Made by a program: the position numbers and the translations under genes. Source: Vibrio rarus (GTDB taxonomy: Bacteria > Pseudomonadota > Gammaproteobacteria > Enterobacterales > Vibrionaceae). From it: a stretch of 64,000 nucleotides of DNA. The stretch spans positions 930,001-994,000 of the forward strand of contig NZ_AP024901.1 in the NCBI RefSeq assembly GCF_024347075.1. The letters run 5' to 3'. Under the pieces are notes generated by a model. It searched no databases. It saw only the letters and a program-made list of their open reading frames with translations, and had not been told where the DNA came from. Below, piece after piece: positions 30,605 through 39,543 of the stretch (positions within the stretch are counted from its first letter, which is position 1; each line of letters opens with the position of its first letter).

Positions 30605-31513
30605 TTAGAAGTAACCTTCCATTTTCTTTTTCTCCATCGAGCCGGAAGAGTCGTTGTCTATGACGCGGCCTTGCCGTTCCGAGGTGGCCGTTAACAGCAT
30701 TTCTTGGATAATTTCTGGGAGGGTTTCGGCTTTAGATTCAATGGCGCCTGTTAATGGGTAGCAACCAAGGGTACGGAAACGTACTTTTTTCATTTGCGGT
30801 GTTTCACCAGGTTGTAATGGCATACGTTCATCATCGACCATGATCAAAGTGCCATCACGTTCCACTACAGGGCGCTCTTTGGCAAAATACAGTGGCACCA
30901 TATCGATATTTTCTAAGTAGATGTATTGCCAGATATCCAGTTCAGTCCAATTAGAAAGAGGGAATACGCGAATGCTTTCTCCTTTATCGACACGCGCGTT
31001 ATACACTTGCCACAATTCTGGGCGTTGATTTTTTGGGTCCCAGCGATGGTTTTGATCTCTAAAAGAGTACACACGTTCTTTGGCGCGTGATTTTTCTTCA
31101 TCGCGACGTGCTCCACCAAATGCAGCATCAAAGCCGTGTTGGTTTAATGCTTGTTTCAACCCTTCCGTTTTCATTATGTCAGTATGTTTGGCACTGCCAT
31201 GGGTAAACGGACTGATGTCCATGTCTAATCCGCGCTGGTTTTTATGCACAATAAGGTCAAGATCATATTTTTCCGCTAGTTGGTCACGGAACTCTATCAT
31301 CTGCTTAAATTTCCAGTTGGTATCAACATGCAAAAGTGGAAATGGCACGCGCGCAGGGTAAAAGGCTTTGCGCGCAAGATGAAGCAAAACGGACGAATCC
31401 TTGCCAATAGAGTAAAGCATGACTGGGTTTTCAAACTCAGCAGTAACTTCTCGGATGATCTGAATTGATTCAGCTTCTAGAGTTTTTAAGTGGGTAAGTC
31501 GAGCCGTGTCCAT
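30605..31513 (-). CDS. cysD: sulfate adenylyltransferase subunit 2
   Basis: CysD is the catalytic ATP-pyrophosphatase subunit of ATP sulfurylase, which makes APS from sulfate and ATP. The 302-residue protein has the PP-loop [17 protein letters not shown] near residue 36, [16 protein letters not shown] in the middle, and the conserved segment [14 protein letters not shown] near the C-terminus. Length and motifs are typical. It is the first gene of the operon cysD-cysN-permease-cysC-DHH. The 360-bp region upstream should hold a cysteine-responsive promoter; I could not define a CysB site. Confidence 0.96.
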   Translation of the reverse strand: MDTARLTHLKTLEAESIQIIREVTAEFENPVMLYSIGKDSSVLLHLARKAFYPARVPFPLLHVDTNWKFKQMIEFRDQLAEKYDLDLIVHKNQRGLDMDISPFTHGSAKHTDIMKTEGLKQALNQHGFDAAFGGARRDEEKSRAKERVYSFRDQNHRWDPKNQRPELWQVYNARVDKGESIRVFPLSNWTELDIWQYIYLENIDMVPLYFAKERPVVERDGTLIMVDDERMPLQPGETPQMKKVRFRTLGCYPLTGAIESKAETLPEIIQEMLLTATSERQGRVIDNDSSGSMEKKKMEGYF

Positions 31514-31712
31514 AATCGATGTCTATCCCTGTTGTTTCGGTATGTCACGAAGCTAACAACAATCGATGTCTTTGGCTCATAATCAAACAGTCTAAGTTAG
31601 GCATGGAAAGACTAAGCAGGAATAAGCCTTTCTTGTCAATCGCAATAAATCCTTATATATCAATATGTTATTTAAATATCTTATTGTAGTGCAGGCCATA
31701 GGTAGCCTTTAG

Positions 31713-31748
31713 TTGGTTATAAGTATAAAAAGATAATACTTATAACCA
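31713..31748. promoter_or_regulatory. perfect 14-bp inverted repeat upstream of cysD
   Basis: TTGGTTATAAGTAT and ATACTTATAACCAA are perfect complements separated by 8 bases. The element lies 200 bp upstream of the cysD start and about 125 bp beyond the hutD stop. It could be an operator, an RNA hairpin, or the end of a small transcript. There is no convincing T-run on either side. Confidence 0.5.
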
Positions 31749-31822
31749 AAAGAGATATAAGGTTAGCGTAACAATGGTGGCAGAGTTTATGAAAAATAAA
31801 TGCGCGAAGCGATACACAGCAA

Positions 31823-31859
31823 GCGCACTAGGGGCACAAAGATTGAGCCCCTAGTGCGC
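31823..31859 (-). terminator. perfect 13-bp hairpin after hutD
   Basis: GCGCACTAGGGGC and GCCCCTAGTGCGC pair perfectly around an 11-base loop, 14 bases past the hutD stop codon. The position and GC-rich stem suggest a transcript end for the tonB-hut operon. The usual T-run is missing, so the mechanism (RNA 3' stabiliser or weak terminator) is uncertain. Confidence 0.6.
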
Positions 31860-31873
31860 AACAAAGCGGGGGA

Positions 31874-32653
31874 TTAGCTTGCGGACAACACAATAGGGTG
31901 TTGTTGTGTTGGGTGTGGCAATATTTGAGTTTTCCAATGATAAATGTCTTCAATGGTTTGCGCAGTAAGCACTTGCCAAGGAGTACCATCGGCTACGATA
32001 TTGCCTTTATTTAATACCAGCACTCTATCGGCATATTGTGAAGCGAGGTTTAAATCGTGCAGTACTGCGACCACACAAGCCCCTTGCTCTGCTTGCTGTT
32101 TGGCTAACTTTAATGTGTTGTGCTGGTGGCTTAAATCCAGAGCGGAAGTGGGTTCATCCAGAAAAAGGACGTTATGGTGTTGGCTGGCACTAAGCTGGGT
32201 TAACACTCTTGCAAAATGCACTCGTTGCTTTTCACCACCAGATAAAGTGGGGTAGAGCCGATCAGCCAGATGCCACACCCCAGTTTTGACCATATTTTGT
32301 TGCGCGACCTCTGCTATGTGTTTTTGCCCACCAGAGAGGGTGATCCCTCCTAACTCTACTACTTCTTGAGCGGTAAAGTTAAAGGTGAGCGTACTGGATT
32401 GGGGCAATACGCCAAATTGCTTAGCCAGTGTTTTTTTATCCCACTCTTGGATAGGTTTTCCAAACAAAAAGTGCTGGCCAGTGTGAGGGATTTCGTTACT
32501 TAGTGTTTTAAGTAAAGTGCTTTTTCCGGTGCCATTAGGGCCGAGTAATACGGTAAATTCACCCGCATTAAATTCAATGTTGACCTGATCTAAAATGGAC
32601 TTATGCCCAATCTTGACGCAAATATTACGGCATTTAACTACAGGGTTGACCAT
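31874..32653 (-). CDS. hutD: heme ABC transporter ATP-binding protein
   Basis: HutD (HmuV family) is the ATPase that powers heme import across the inner membrane with HutC and HutB. I chose the ATG at 32653 because it overlaps the hutC stop in a TAATG junction, giving 259 residues; an upstream ATG at 32686 would add 11. Motifs are Walker A GPNGTGKST, signature LSGGEKQRVHFARV, Walker B VLFLDEPTSALD and the switch His in AVLHDLNLA. An extra LSGGQ about 50 residues before the true signature is unusual and probably chance. It is the last gene of the tonB-exbBD-hutBCD operon. Confidence 0.92.
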   Translation of the reverse strand: MVNPVVKCRNICVKIGHKSILDQVNIEFNAGEFTVLLGPNGTGKSTLLKTLSNEIPHTGQHFLFGKPIQEWDKKTLAKQFGVLPQSSTLTFNFTAQEVVELGGITLSGGQKHIAEVAQQNMVKTGVWHLADRLYPTLSGGEKQRVHFARVLTQLSASQHHNVLFLDEPTSALDLSHQHNTLKLAKQQAEQGACVVAVLHDLNLASQYADRVLVLNKGNIVADGTPWQVLTAQTIEDIYHWKTQILPHPTQQHPIVLSAS

Positions 32654-33717
32654 TAGATACGACCTTTTTGAGAAATAAGTAGCCAAAGGAAGAAAGGTGC
32701 TCCAAGTACGGCGGTGATAATACCTACGGGTATTTCTAGTGGAGCCACTAACACTCGAGAAAGCATGTCAGAGATAAGCAGCAGTAATGCCCCTAACACA
32801 GTAGAAAGGGGGAGCAACACTTTGTGATTAGGGCCTGCTATCATTCGCCCTAGGTGTGGCACGATGAGACCGATAAAACCTATCATGCCAGCTAGGGATA
32901 CGGTGACACCAACGCCAGCTGCGGTTAATAAAATTAAGCGACGCTTTAGTTTTTGTACCTCAATGCCCAAATGGCTGGCTTCCGCTTCCCCTAATAACAG
33001 CGCGTTTAAATTGGCGGCATCGCGATAAAATAACACCCCTAGAATCAGTAAAACTGCGCATGCGAAAGTGACACCGGAAAAATTGGCTCCCGCTAGAGAA
33101 CCCATAGTCCAAAGGGAGAGATCTCTTAGTGCTTGGTCATCGGCGTAATAATTGAGTAGCCCTAACATAGCGCCGGACAACGCGCCAATGGCCACGCCCG
33201 CCAACAGCATCATAGTGACCGAGGTGCCAGTGGGAGAGGTGCCTAACTGATACACCACCAATGTGGTTATGGCGCCCCCTAAAAAAGAGAACAGAGGAAC
33301 AGTGCCAAACATGAGCAACTGCGGATAACTGTTGGCAAGGGAACCAAATACCACAATGGCTAATGCCGCGCCTAATGCGGCACCGGCAGAGACGCCAATG
33401 ATGCCCGGATCCGCTAATGGATTACGAAACAGCCCCTGCATTACAGCACCGCAAATGGCTAAGATGCCACCAATAGCAATGGCTAATAGAGTTCGAGGTA
33501 AACGCACTTGCTGCACAATCATATGTACGTGTGCAGGCAGAGAGTGGTTATCTAAGCCAAACAGGTTCCAATTAGGTAACAGGGCTTTCATGCTTTGGCC
33601 AAAGCTGATATCCATAGGTCCAACACTTATGGACAAGATACTGGCCAGATAGACCACCACGAGCGAGCTGCCTAGTAATAACGGTATGGGCAACTTAAAA
33701 GAAGACGCAAAATTCAT
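32653..33717 (-). CDS. hutC: heme ABC transporter permease
   Basis: HutC is a FecCD-family permease carrying heme from periplasmic HutB into the cytoplasm. The 354-residue protein has about ten hydrophobic helices and the family segments LPRTLLAIAIGG, AGAALGAALAI and the cytoplasmic coupling stretch GFIGLIVPHLGRMIAGPNH. It starts two bases after the hutB stop and ends in a TAATG overlap with hutD, so the three are translationally coupled. Confidence 0.93.
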   Translation of the reverse strand: MNFASSFKLPIPLLLGSSLVVVYLASILSISVGPMDISFGQSMKALLPNWNLFGLDNHSLPAHVHMIVQQVRLPRTLLAIAIGGILAICGAVMQGLFRNPLADPGIIGVSAGAALGAALAIVVFGSLANSYPQLLMFGTVPLFSFLGGAITTLVVYQLGTSPTGTSVTMMLLAGVAIGALSGAMLGLLNYYADDQALRDLSLWTMGSLAGANFSGVTFACAVLLILGVLFYRDAANLNALLLGEAEASHLGIEVQKLKRRLILLTAAGVGVTVSLAGMIGFIGLIVPHLGRMIAGPNHKVLLPLSTVLGALLLLISDMLSRVLVAPLEIPVGIITAVLGAPFFLWLLISQKGRI

Positions 33718-33719
33718 AA

Positions 33720-34568
33720 TTACGGGTTCTCAAAGGTTTGATGAAGTGACTGGCTTAATTGCACGCTTTCAATACCAAACCCACCAATAATGGCACTTCC
33801 AGGGATTGGGATGATGTTATTTTGTGCCGCCGCAGGCGTGGCCGCTAATAACGGGAACGCCTTAATAATACCTTGCTGACCACCAAGGGCATCCCAAGTA
33901 CGTTGGGCCACTAAAATATAGTGAGGTTGAATATCTACAATCGCTTCAAACGACATGGATTTATAGGAGCTAAAGTCTTTATTGGCGGGGTTTTGTGCCC
34001 CTGCCAGTTGAATGATTTTATCAATAGTGGTGTTAGAGCCAGCAATTGTTGCGGGGCGGCCTTTACTTAGCATCGCAAAAATAGCTTTGGGATGCGTGGT
34101 ATTTGTGAGTTGAGTAAGGTGCTCAATTTGCTGGTGGAGCTGCTGTTTTAGCTGTGTTGCCTTGGCCTGTGTTGCGGTGATTTGGGCGATAGTGTCAATT
34201 CTTGCTGCTAAATCTTGTTCACTATCACCTGATGAAACGGTGACCACTTGGATGCCCGCCGATTTTAGCAATTGCAAAGTGGAGTCAGGGCCCATTTCGT
34301 GAGAACCAATTACATGAGTCGGGTTTTGCGCCATTAAGCCTTCCGCTGACAATTGACGGTGATAACCCACTTGAGGTAAGGCGTTAGCAGGATCAAAGTG
34401 TTTACTGGTGACATCAATGGCCACAAGTTGATCTTCTGCTCCAAGAGCGTATACCAACTCAGTGATACTGGAACCGACACTGATAATGCGATTGGGCTCA
34501 GTGTTTTGCTGCGCGAATGCTGAAAAGGCGAATAGGGTACAGTTGATAAGTAGGAGTAGTTTTTTCAT
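33720..34568 (-). CDS. hutB: periplasmic heme-binding protein
   Basis: HutB is the periplasmic receptor that hands heme to HutC/HutD. I set the start at the ATG at 34568, which forms an ATGA overlap with the exbD stop and begins directly with a signal peptide (MKKLLLLINCTLFAFSAFA). An upstream ATG at 34625 would add 19 polar residues before the signal. The mature protein has the fold of PF01497 binding proteins: NRIISVGSSITELVYALGAEDQLVAID at the N-terminus, a VGYHRQLSAEGLMAQNPTHVIG segment, and a C-terminal lobe with IPGSAIIGGFG. About 282 residues. Confidence 0.92.
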   Translation of the reverse strand: MKKLLLLINCTLFAFSAFAQQNTEPNRIISVGSSITELVYALGAEDQLVAIDVTSKHFDPANALPQVGYHRQLSAEGLMAQNPTHVIGSHEMGPDSTLQLLKSAGIQVVTVSSGDSEQDLAARIDTIAQITATQAKATQLKQQLHQQIEHLTQLTNTTHPKAIFAMLSKGRPATIAGSNTTIDKIIQLAGAQNPANKDFSSYKSMSFEAIVDIQPHYILVAQRTWDALGGQQGIIKAFPLLAATPAAAQNNIIPIPGSAIIGGFGIESVQLSQSLHQTFENP

Positions 34569-34987
34569 GATTGGCTCTCTTCCATGACGATATTCGTCGC
34601 TTCTATTTTGTGTTGTTGTAGCCATGCTAGAACTTTAAGCATGGACTCTACATCGGCGGATTTATCGGCTGCGATAATAATCTCTTGCTTAGGTACTGTG
34701 TTTACTTGAGTGAGTAAGGCATCGGTAAAGGCTTGCCAGTGCTCAAAACTCTTGCCATCTATGGCCCATTTAGGCTCTGCAGCAAGAATATTTATGGTAA
34801 TGACAGCGCTGTCTTGCTCGTTTAATACTTGTGTATCCTCTGTTTGCGGAATCGCCACATCCATCGTTTTTATCGTGATGTTAGCGGTCAATAACAGGAA
34901 TACCATCACGATAAAAATGATGTCTAATAAAGGGGTGAGATCAGGAGTAAACTCCTCTTCAAATAGACTGGATTGGGACTTGATCAT
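34565..34987 (-). CDS. exbD: TonB-system biopolymer transport protein ExbD
   Basis: ExbD works with ExbB to harvest proton motive force for TonB. The 140-residue protein has a single N-terminal membrane helix (about residues 20-42) with the functional Asp in the TPLLDIIFIVMVFLLL stretch, then a periplasmic domain with the EIIIAADKSADVE segment. It overlaps exbB and hutB by 4 bp each. Being in the heme operon, it corresponds to the TonB1-type system of vibrios. Confidence 0.93.
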   Translation of the reverse strand: MIKSQSSLFEEEFTPDLTPLLDIIFIVMVFLLLTANITIKTMDVAIPQTEDTQVLNEQDSAVITINILAAEPKWAIDGKSFEHWQAFTDALLTQVNTVPKQEIIIAADKSADVESMLKVLAWLQQHKIEATNIVMEESQS

Positions 34988-35673
34988 GCGACTTCCTCAG
35001 GTAATAAAGTGGTGTCTTTACATGATTTGGAGTCCTCTGGGCACTCAATAGAGATCCCTTCTATGTGTAGGTTGCTGTGGTTAAGCGTGTATTCAATTTT
35101 TGCTAATGTCTTTTCTACCCACATACTTAACAACTGTGCTCCGGTAATCGCTGGCAGGGCAATAAGCAACCCGACCGCGGTAGTGGACATCGCTAAACCA
35201 AGGCCATCGGCCAATACCGCAGGAGAAATAGAACCGGAGGTGTGGGCAAGACCTTTAAACATATCAATCAGGCCTAATACCGTGCCTAATAAGCCGATTA
35301 ACGGGCTGATAACACCGATAATGGCAAGTACTCGAATGCCGGATTTATATTGTTGGCGTTTTTTAAACAACCAAATACTCACCGCTTCTTCACGTAATTC
35401 TTTTGTAAAACTACGATGGCCTAACAGCATGCGCATCGCTTGATAGATGATGGTTTTTCCTTGCAGATCGCGTTCAATAAAGAGCTCAACTTGAGCCGAA
35501 TCAGAAAAATTGATGTAGTGCACTTTCGACAATATTTGCTTGGTGTGTGTGCGTCCATTAATCAACATATATAAGGTGCGTTCAATAATGAGCATAACGG
35601 TGAGCGCTGAAAGAACAGTTAGCGGTAAGGTCATCATTCCGAGTTGGCTATGAAGCGTAATCAAGGTGTGCAT
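34984..35673 (-). CDS. exbB: TonB-system biopolymer transport protein ExbB
   Basis: ExbB forms the proton channel scaffold of the TonB complex. The 229-residue protein is a MotA/TolQ/ExbB family member with a membrane helix at about residues 15-37, a cytoplasmic segment, and two further helices in the conserved stretch ending GLGLAMSTTAVGLLIALPAI, which includes the family's Thr-rich channel face. The preceding GVISPLIGLLGTVLGL motif is also typical. It sits between tonB (17 bp gap) and exbD (4-bp overlap). Confidence 0.94.
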   Translation of the reverse strand: MHTLITLHSQLGMMTLPLTVLSALTVMLIIERTLYMLINGRTHTKQILSKVHYINFSDSAQVELFIERDLQGKTIIYQAMRMLLGHRSFTKELREEAVSIWLFKKRQQYKSGIRVLAIIGVISPLIGLLGTVLGLIDMFKGLAHTSGSISPAVLADGLGLAMSTTAVGLLIALPAITGAQLLSMWVEKTLAKIEYTLNHSNLHIEGISIECPEDSKSCKDTTLLPEEVA

Positions 35674-35690
35674 AATCGGCTCGTTTAGGT

Positions 35691-36557
35691 TTATTGAAGT
35701 TTAAAGTTAATGGGAACTTGCACCCGATAGGCGATGCGTTGTCCTTGTTCGTTGTGGCGTTGAAATTGCCATTCGGATACGGATTTCATTGCGGCATCAT
35801 CTAAAATCTTATGTCCAGACGATGAAACAATGCTTTGTTTGATTTGCTTGCCCTCTGTATTTATCCAAATCTCAATTAATGTACTGCCCTGCAAGCCACG
35901 TCGTTGCGCGAGCCTTGGGTAGCCCACTGCTGTAGGTTTGGCCGAAAAAGTCGGCGTGGTGACGAGTTTAGGTTTGCTGGCGCTGGCGGCATTGGCACTT
36001 GTGTGACGCTGGGGTTTATCTGCCGTTAAAGGCGCTTTTGTCTGCGTTGTTTGCATTGGCTTTGTTTCTACCCGTTTAGTTTCCACCGGTTTAGTTGTCG
36101 GTGGCTGGGATTTTTGTTTAGCCTTGTGCGGAGTTAACTTGGGTGTCTCTATTTTTTTTGCTGTAGGTGTTACTGGTTCAGGTTTTGCAACAGGTTTTGC
36201 AACGGGTTTTTTAATGGGAGTCACTTTTTTGGGTGTGACGGTACTCTTTACTTTGGCCACGGGTGACACAGCAGGCTTAGTGACAACTGGCTTGGTTTGC
36301 TTTAAAGGTGTGACTTTTTGCACCACAGGCGCAGTTAGTGCTTTAGGTTGCTTTGTTGGTGGCGTCTCGCTCACAGTTTTGACGGGTTGAGGTCGTGAGA
36401 CAAAGGTAATACTTACCGCTTGTCCTTGTTCACTGCTCGCCATAGAAATGGATTGCTTTGCTGGTGTAAAAGAGAGTGCGACCCCGTGGATCAGAAGAGA
36501 AATACCACCGGCGACTAAATATCGATACTGTTTCACTGTGGTTAAATCCATGCTCAA
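35691..36557 (-). CDS. tonB: energy transducer TonB
   Basis: TonB spans the periplasm to energise outer-membrane receptors such as the heme receptor at 44382-46529. The 288-residue protein has one N-terminal helix (about residues 11-29) with the conserved Ser and His of SLLIHG, a long Pro/Lys/Thr-rich spacer (about 55-200) and a C-terminal TonB domain (about 205-288) containing YPRLAQRRGLQGS and the final VPINFKL. First gene of the minus-strand operon. The promoter region shared with hutW has two Fur-like boxes, so iron/heme repression is likely. Confidence 0.94.
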   Translation of the reverse strand: MSMDLTTVKQYRYLVAGGISLLIHGVALSFTPAKQSISMASSEQGQAVSITFVSRPQPVKTVSETPPTKQPKALTAPVVQKVTPLKQTKPVVTKPAVSPVAKVKSTVTPKKVTPIKKPVAKPVAKPEPVTPTAKKIETPKLTPHKAKQKSQPPTTKPVETKRVETKPMQTTQTKAPLTADKPQRHTSANAASASKPKLVTTPTFSAKPTAVGYPRLAQRRGLQGSTLIEIWINTEGKQIKQSIVSSSGHKILDDAAMKSVSEWQFQRHNEQGQRIAYRVQVPINFKLQ

Positions 36558-36591
36558 TCAAGTCTACTGAAAGTCATTATGCAGATAATGC

Positions 36592-36618
36592 GAATAATAT
36601 CAATTATCATTTGCATTA
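36592..36618. promoter_or_regulatory. Fur box between tonB and hutW
   Basis: On the minus strand the segment reads TGCAAATGATAATTGATATT, a good match to the GATAATGATAATCATTATC consensus. It lies 35 bp upstream of tonB. The match is by eye. Confidence 0.65.
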
Positions 36619-36652
36619 TATTTTAAGATCAATATAGTAGTCACAAAATTGA

Positions 36653-36676
36653 GTTAATGATATTTATTCGCATTTG
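36653..36676. promoter_or_regulatory. second Fur-like box, hutW side
   Basis: TTAATGATATTTATTCGCAT resembles a Fur site and lies about 55 bp upstream of hutW. Two boxes in a divergent promoter would allow independent repression of both operons. Confidence 0.5.
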
Positions 36677-36731
36677 ATCTTATGGCAAAAATAGCCCCAT
36701 CTTCATCGAACATGTTGCAAGCAAAAAGAAA

Positions 36732-38117
36732 ATGAACCTTGAATTAAACAATACAGAGATAACGGGCAAGCATACTCCAGACCCACTGCGCTTCGCTTTT
36801 AACAAGAAAAAAGGGCCTCATGCAGGGGGTATGGCAAAGCCAGTGCCACATGAACACACTCAATCTACCCTTAGCACAGCATACTCAGCGAAAGGGGAAA
36901 AAGGTCCTCGTTGTCTTTATATACACATACCCTTTTGCCGCGTGCGTTGTACTTATTGTAACTTTTTCCAGTACGCTTCTAGTTCGCAACTCATTGACCG
37001 CTATTTTGATGCGCTGAAAAAAGAGTTGTTATGGAAAGCCTCTCTGCCTTGGACACAAGCATATCCTTTTCAAGCGGTGTATATCGGTGGTGGGACACCC
37101 ACAGATTTAACCGCTAAGCAAATACAGCAACTAGGTAAGATGATTCATGATCATTTCCCGTTAACTCCTGATTGTGAAATTACTTTAGAGGGGCGTATCA
37201 ATCGTTTTGATGACCAAAAATTTGAGTCAGCCTTAGCCGGGGGAATTAATCGCTTTTCGTTTGGTGTTCAAAGCTTTGATAGCAAAGTGCGCCGTAGCGC
37301 AAAACGCTTGAATGACGGTGACGAAGTATTACAAAGATTACAGCACTTTGTGAGTTATGACAGTGCCCCCATTGTCATCGATCTACTGTACGGATTACCT
37401 CATCAAACATTAGATGTTTGGGCTGAAGATTTGAATTTGTATCTGGAAAGTGGCGCTCATGGCGTGGATCTTTATCAGCTTATAGAGATGCAAAACTTAC
37501 CAATGGAACGTTTAGTCAAGCAAGGGAAATTACCCTTTCCTGCCAATACTCAAGTTAAAGCTCAAATGTACAAAATGGGCGTTGAATTTATGGCACAGCA
37601 CCATCAACGACGCCTCAGTGTTAACCACTGGAGTTCGGATAACCGTGAGCGCTCTATTTATAACAGCTTGGCAAAAACTTGCGCACAAGTACTGCCTCTT
37701 GGGGCAGGAGCGGGGGGGACGGTGAACGGCATTAGCACTATGCAATATCGTGATATGGATAAGTACATCGAAGCGGGTAGCAACAATCAATTTGCCGCAG
37801 CAATGGCCTTTTTCAGTGCACCGAATGCTGCTCTTATCAATGGAATTAAAGCCGCTTTTGATCGTGGCGTATTGAGTGCTACCGCCTTGCCTCAAGGGGT
37901 GTTTGAACAATTGCGTCCACTGTTTGATATTTGGCAAAGAAATGGCTTGGTTGATGTCCAACAAGGCTATTTATCTTTAACGCTCGCAGGTCAGTTTTGG
38001 TCAGTCACGTTAGCGCAAAACCTCATTTGGTTGATGTCTAATAACCTTGTATCTGAGCATCATGTACCTGATGAACAAGTAGTAATACACAATAATAAAA
38101 CCCACACAGCGGCATAA
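36732..38117 (+). CDS. hutW: heme utilization radical SAM protein HutW
   Basis: HutW is a HemN-related radical SAM enzyme encoded with HutX and HutZ. Relatives such as ChuW open the heme ring without oxygen by a radical methyltransferase reaction, so anaerobic heme breakdown is the likely role. The 461-residue protein has the cluster-binding CxxxCxxC motif in PFCRVRCTYCNFFQY (about residues 68-76), the IGGGTPTDL SAM-binding Gly motif, SFGVQSFD and IDLLYGLP typical of HemN-like proteins, and a C-terminal helical region. It heads the hutWXZ operon opposite tonB behind Fur-like boxes. Confidence 0.93.
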   Translation: MNLELNNTEITGKHTPDPLRFAFNKKKGPHAGGMAKPVPHEHTQSTLSTAYSAKGEKGPRCLYIHIPFCRVRCTYCNFFQYASSSQLIDRYFDALKKELLWKASLPWTQAYPFQAVYIGGGTPTDLTAKQIQQLGKMIHDHFPLTPDCEITLEGRINRFDDQKFESALAGGINRFSFGVQSFDSKVRRSAKRLNDGDEVLQRLQHFVSYDSAPIVIDLLYGLPHQTLDVWAEDLNLYLESGAHGVDLYQLIEMQNLPMERLVKQGKLPFPANTQVKAQMYKMGVEFMAQHHQRRLSVNHWSSDNRERSIYNSLAKTCAQVLPLGAGAGGTVNGISTMQYRDMDKYIEAGSNNQFAAAMAFFSAPNAALINGIKAAFDRGVLSATALPQGVFEQLRPLFDIWQRNGLVDVQQGYLSLTLAGQFWSVTLAQNLIWLMSNNLVSEHHVPDEQVVIHNNKTHTAA

Positions 38118-38130
38118 TTTAAGGAAAAGC

Positions 38131-38649
38131 ATGTATACAAAGTTAACGAAACAGCAGGTATTGGAAGCGGTAGCAAACATTATGGAAAGTGATAGCTCTG
38201 TTCCTGTATCACAAATGGCAGTGGATCTGAATGTAACCGAAGGTGAAATTACTTTTGTGTTGCCATCTACAATGGTGACGGTTATTGCTGGAGAGCAAGC
38301 TCAATCGATACTTGAAGCTTTACCTACATGGGGAAAAGTGACCACAATAGTTCACTCTTTTGGTTCAATCTTTGAATATAAAGCGCCGTTTCCTAAGGGC
38401 AAAGTCGCCCATGGTTATTACAACTTAATGGGGCGTGAAGGTGAGCTTCATGGACATTTACGTTTGGATCTAATTGAACACATTGCCGTGGTGTCTAAAC
38501 CGTTTCATAAAATGGAAAGCCACTATGTTGGTTTTTTTGATGCCTCTGGTGAGTGTGTGTTTAAAGTTTACTTAGGCCGTGATAAAAAACGTCAGCTTTT
38601 CCCTGAACAACTTGAAAAACTAGCACAACTTAAAAAGGAATTTGCATAA
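38131..38649 (+). CDS. hutX: heme utilization cytosolic carrier HutX
   Basis: HutX (HuvX family) is a cytoplasmic heme-binding protein known in Vibrio cholerae to pass heme to HutZ. The 172-residue protein shows the family features: a helical N-terminus with VNLTEGEITFVLPS-like sequence, the GSIFEYKAPFPKGKVAHGYYNL segment, and a C-terminal GFFDASGECVFKVYLGRD stretch. It lies 13 bp after hutW and ends in a TAATG overlap with hutZ. Confidence 0.94.
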   Translation: MYTKLTKQQVLEAVANIMESDSSVPVSQMAVDLNVTEGEITFVLPSTMVTVIAGEQAQSILEALPTWGKVTTIVHSFGSIFEYKAPFPKGKVAHGYYNLMGREGELHGHLRLDLIEHIAVVSKPFHKMESHYVGFFDASGECVFKVYLGRDKKRQLFPEQLEKLAQLKKEFA

Positions 38650-39230
38650 TGAGTGCTGAAAATATGGACAATGACAACCGCGCAGAAGTAAAGCAACAGC
38701 GTCTACAGGGGCGCTTAGGGCCAGAGGTTCAAGCGTTTCGTGATGCGTGCCAAAGCTTGCAACTGGCTACTATAACCAAAGAGGGACTACCTCATGTAAG
38801 TTATACCCCTTTTGCTTTTGACCAGGCGGGTTATTACATCTTGGTCAGTGATCTTGCCGTGCATGGACAGAACCTGAAACTGAACAAGAATGTCTCCATC
38901 ATGATGGTGGAAGATGAAGGGGATGCGAAGAGTATTCACGCGCGCAAACGTTTGACCTTTGATACCACAGCCGAACACATTGCAAAAGAATCGGACCAAG
39001 GGGCGGCGGGTGTCGCCGCGTTATTTGCACGCTTTGGTGATATGGTTAAAAACTTGGCGCAGTTGGGCGATTTTCATCTCTATAAACTGACCCCGAGCAA
39101 TGGACGTTATGTGAAAGGCTTTGGCCAAGCGTTTAATGTATCAGGTAATGATTTAGTGGACTTCTTGCACTTGTCTGAAGGTCATGTACAAGACGAGAAG
39201 TCGCGCCATTCAGAGCTCACATCACAGTAA
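38649..39230 (+). CDS. hutZ: heme utilization / heme-degrading protein HutZ
   Basis: HutZ is a split-barrel flavin-reductase-fold protein that binds and oxidatively degrades heme in Vibrio, releasing iron. The 193-residue protein has the core LQLATITKEGLPHVSYTPFAFD strand pair, the YYILVSDLAVHGQNL segment, RKRLTFD, and near the end FHLYKLTPSNGRYVKGFGQAF, whose conserved His/Gly/Arg residues form the heme site in the family. The start overlaps the hutX stop. A terminator follows. Confidence 0.94.
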   Translation: MSAENMDNDNRAEVKQQRLQGRLGPEVQAFRDACQSLQLATITKEGLPHVSYTPFAFDQAGYYILVSDLAVHGQNLKLNKNVSIMMVEDEGDAKSIHARKRLTFDTTAEHIAKESDQGAAGVAALFARFGDMVKNLAQLGDFHLYKLTPSNGRYVKGFGQAFNVSGNDLVDFLHLSEGHVQDEKSRHSELTSQ

Positions 39231-39255
39231 TTTGTTTTTAACCATTGAATGGATG

Positions 39256-39297
39256 AGGCTAACTTTCATACTTTGCTTAAAAAGTTCGGCCTTTTTT
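39256..39297 (+). terminator. terminator of hutWXZ
   Basis: Arms AGGCTAACTTT and AAAGTTCGGCCT pair with a small internal mismatch and are followed by a run of six T. It starts 25 bases after the hutZ stop. Confidence 0.75.
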
Positions 39298-39543
39298 AAA
39301 TATTGAGCGGTAAACAGACAACGATGCGCAAGCGCTGGTTAAATAAAGCGTAAATACAGATAATTTTGCTGCAACTATTGGTCGTCACGTTATCACTTAG
39401 TGACGGCCATTGTTTAGTTCAGTCACAACTCCCCTTTGCCTACCGGAGCTTCTCTACTTTCTTTTTATTCGTCTTCATTTATTTAACATCTTCTCATTGC
39501 AATGCATATTATTAACACAAGAGATAACCAACAAGGATTTTGT
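39298..39543. other. intergenic region before the ABC exporter
   Basis: Non-coding AT-rich DNA that should hold the promoter of the ABC exporter. An AAGGA ribosome binding site at 39533-39537 precedes the GTG at 39544 by 6 bases. No other feature was recognised. Confidence 0.4.

Noticed and set aside
32359..32375. Extra LSGGQ motif in HutD as a sign of a second ATPase domain or fusion
   Set aside because: The protein has one Walker A and one Walker B and normal length; the true signature is the later LSGGEKQR.
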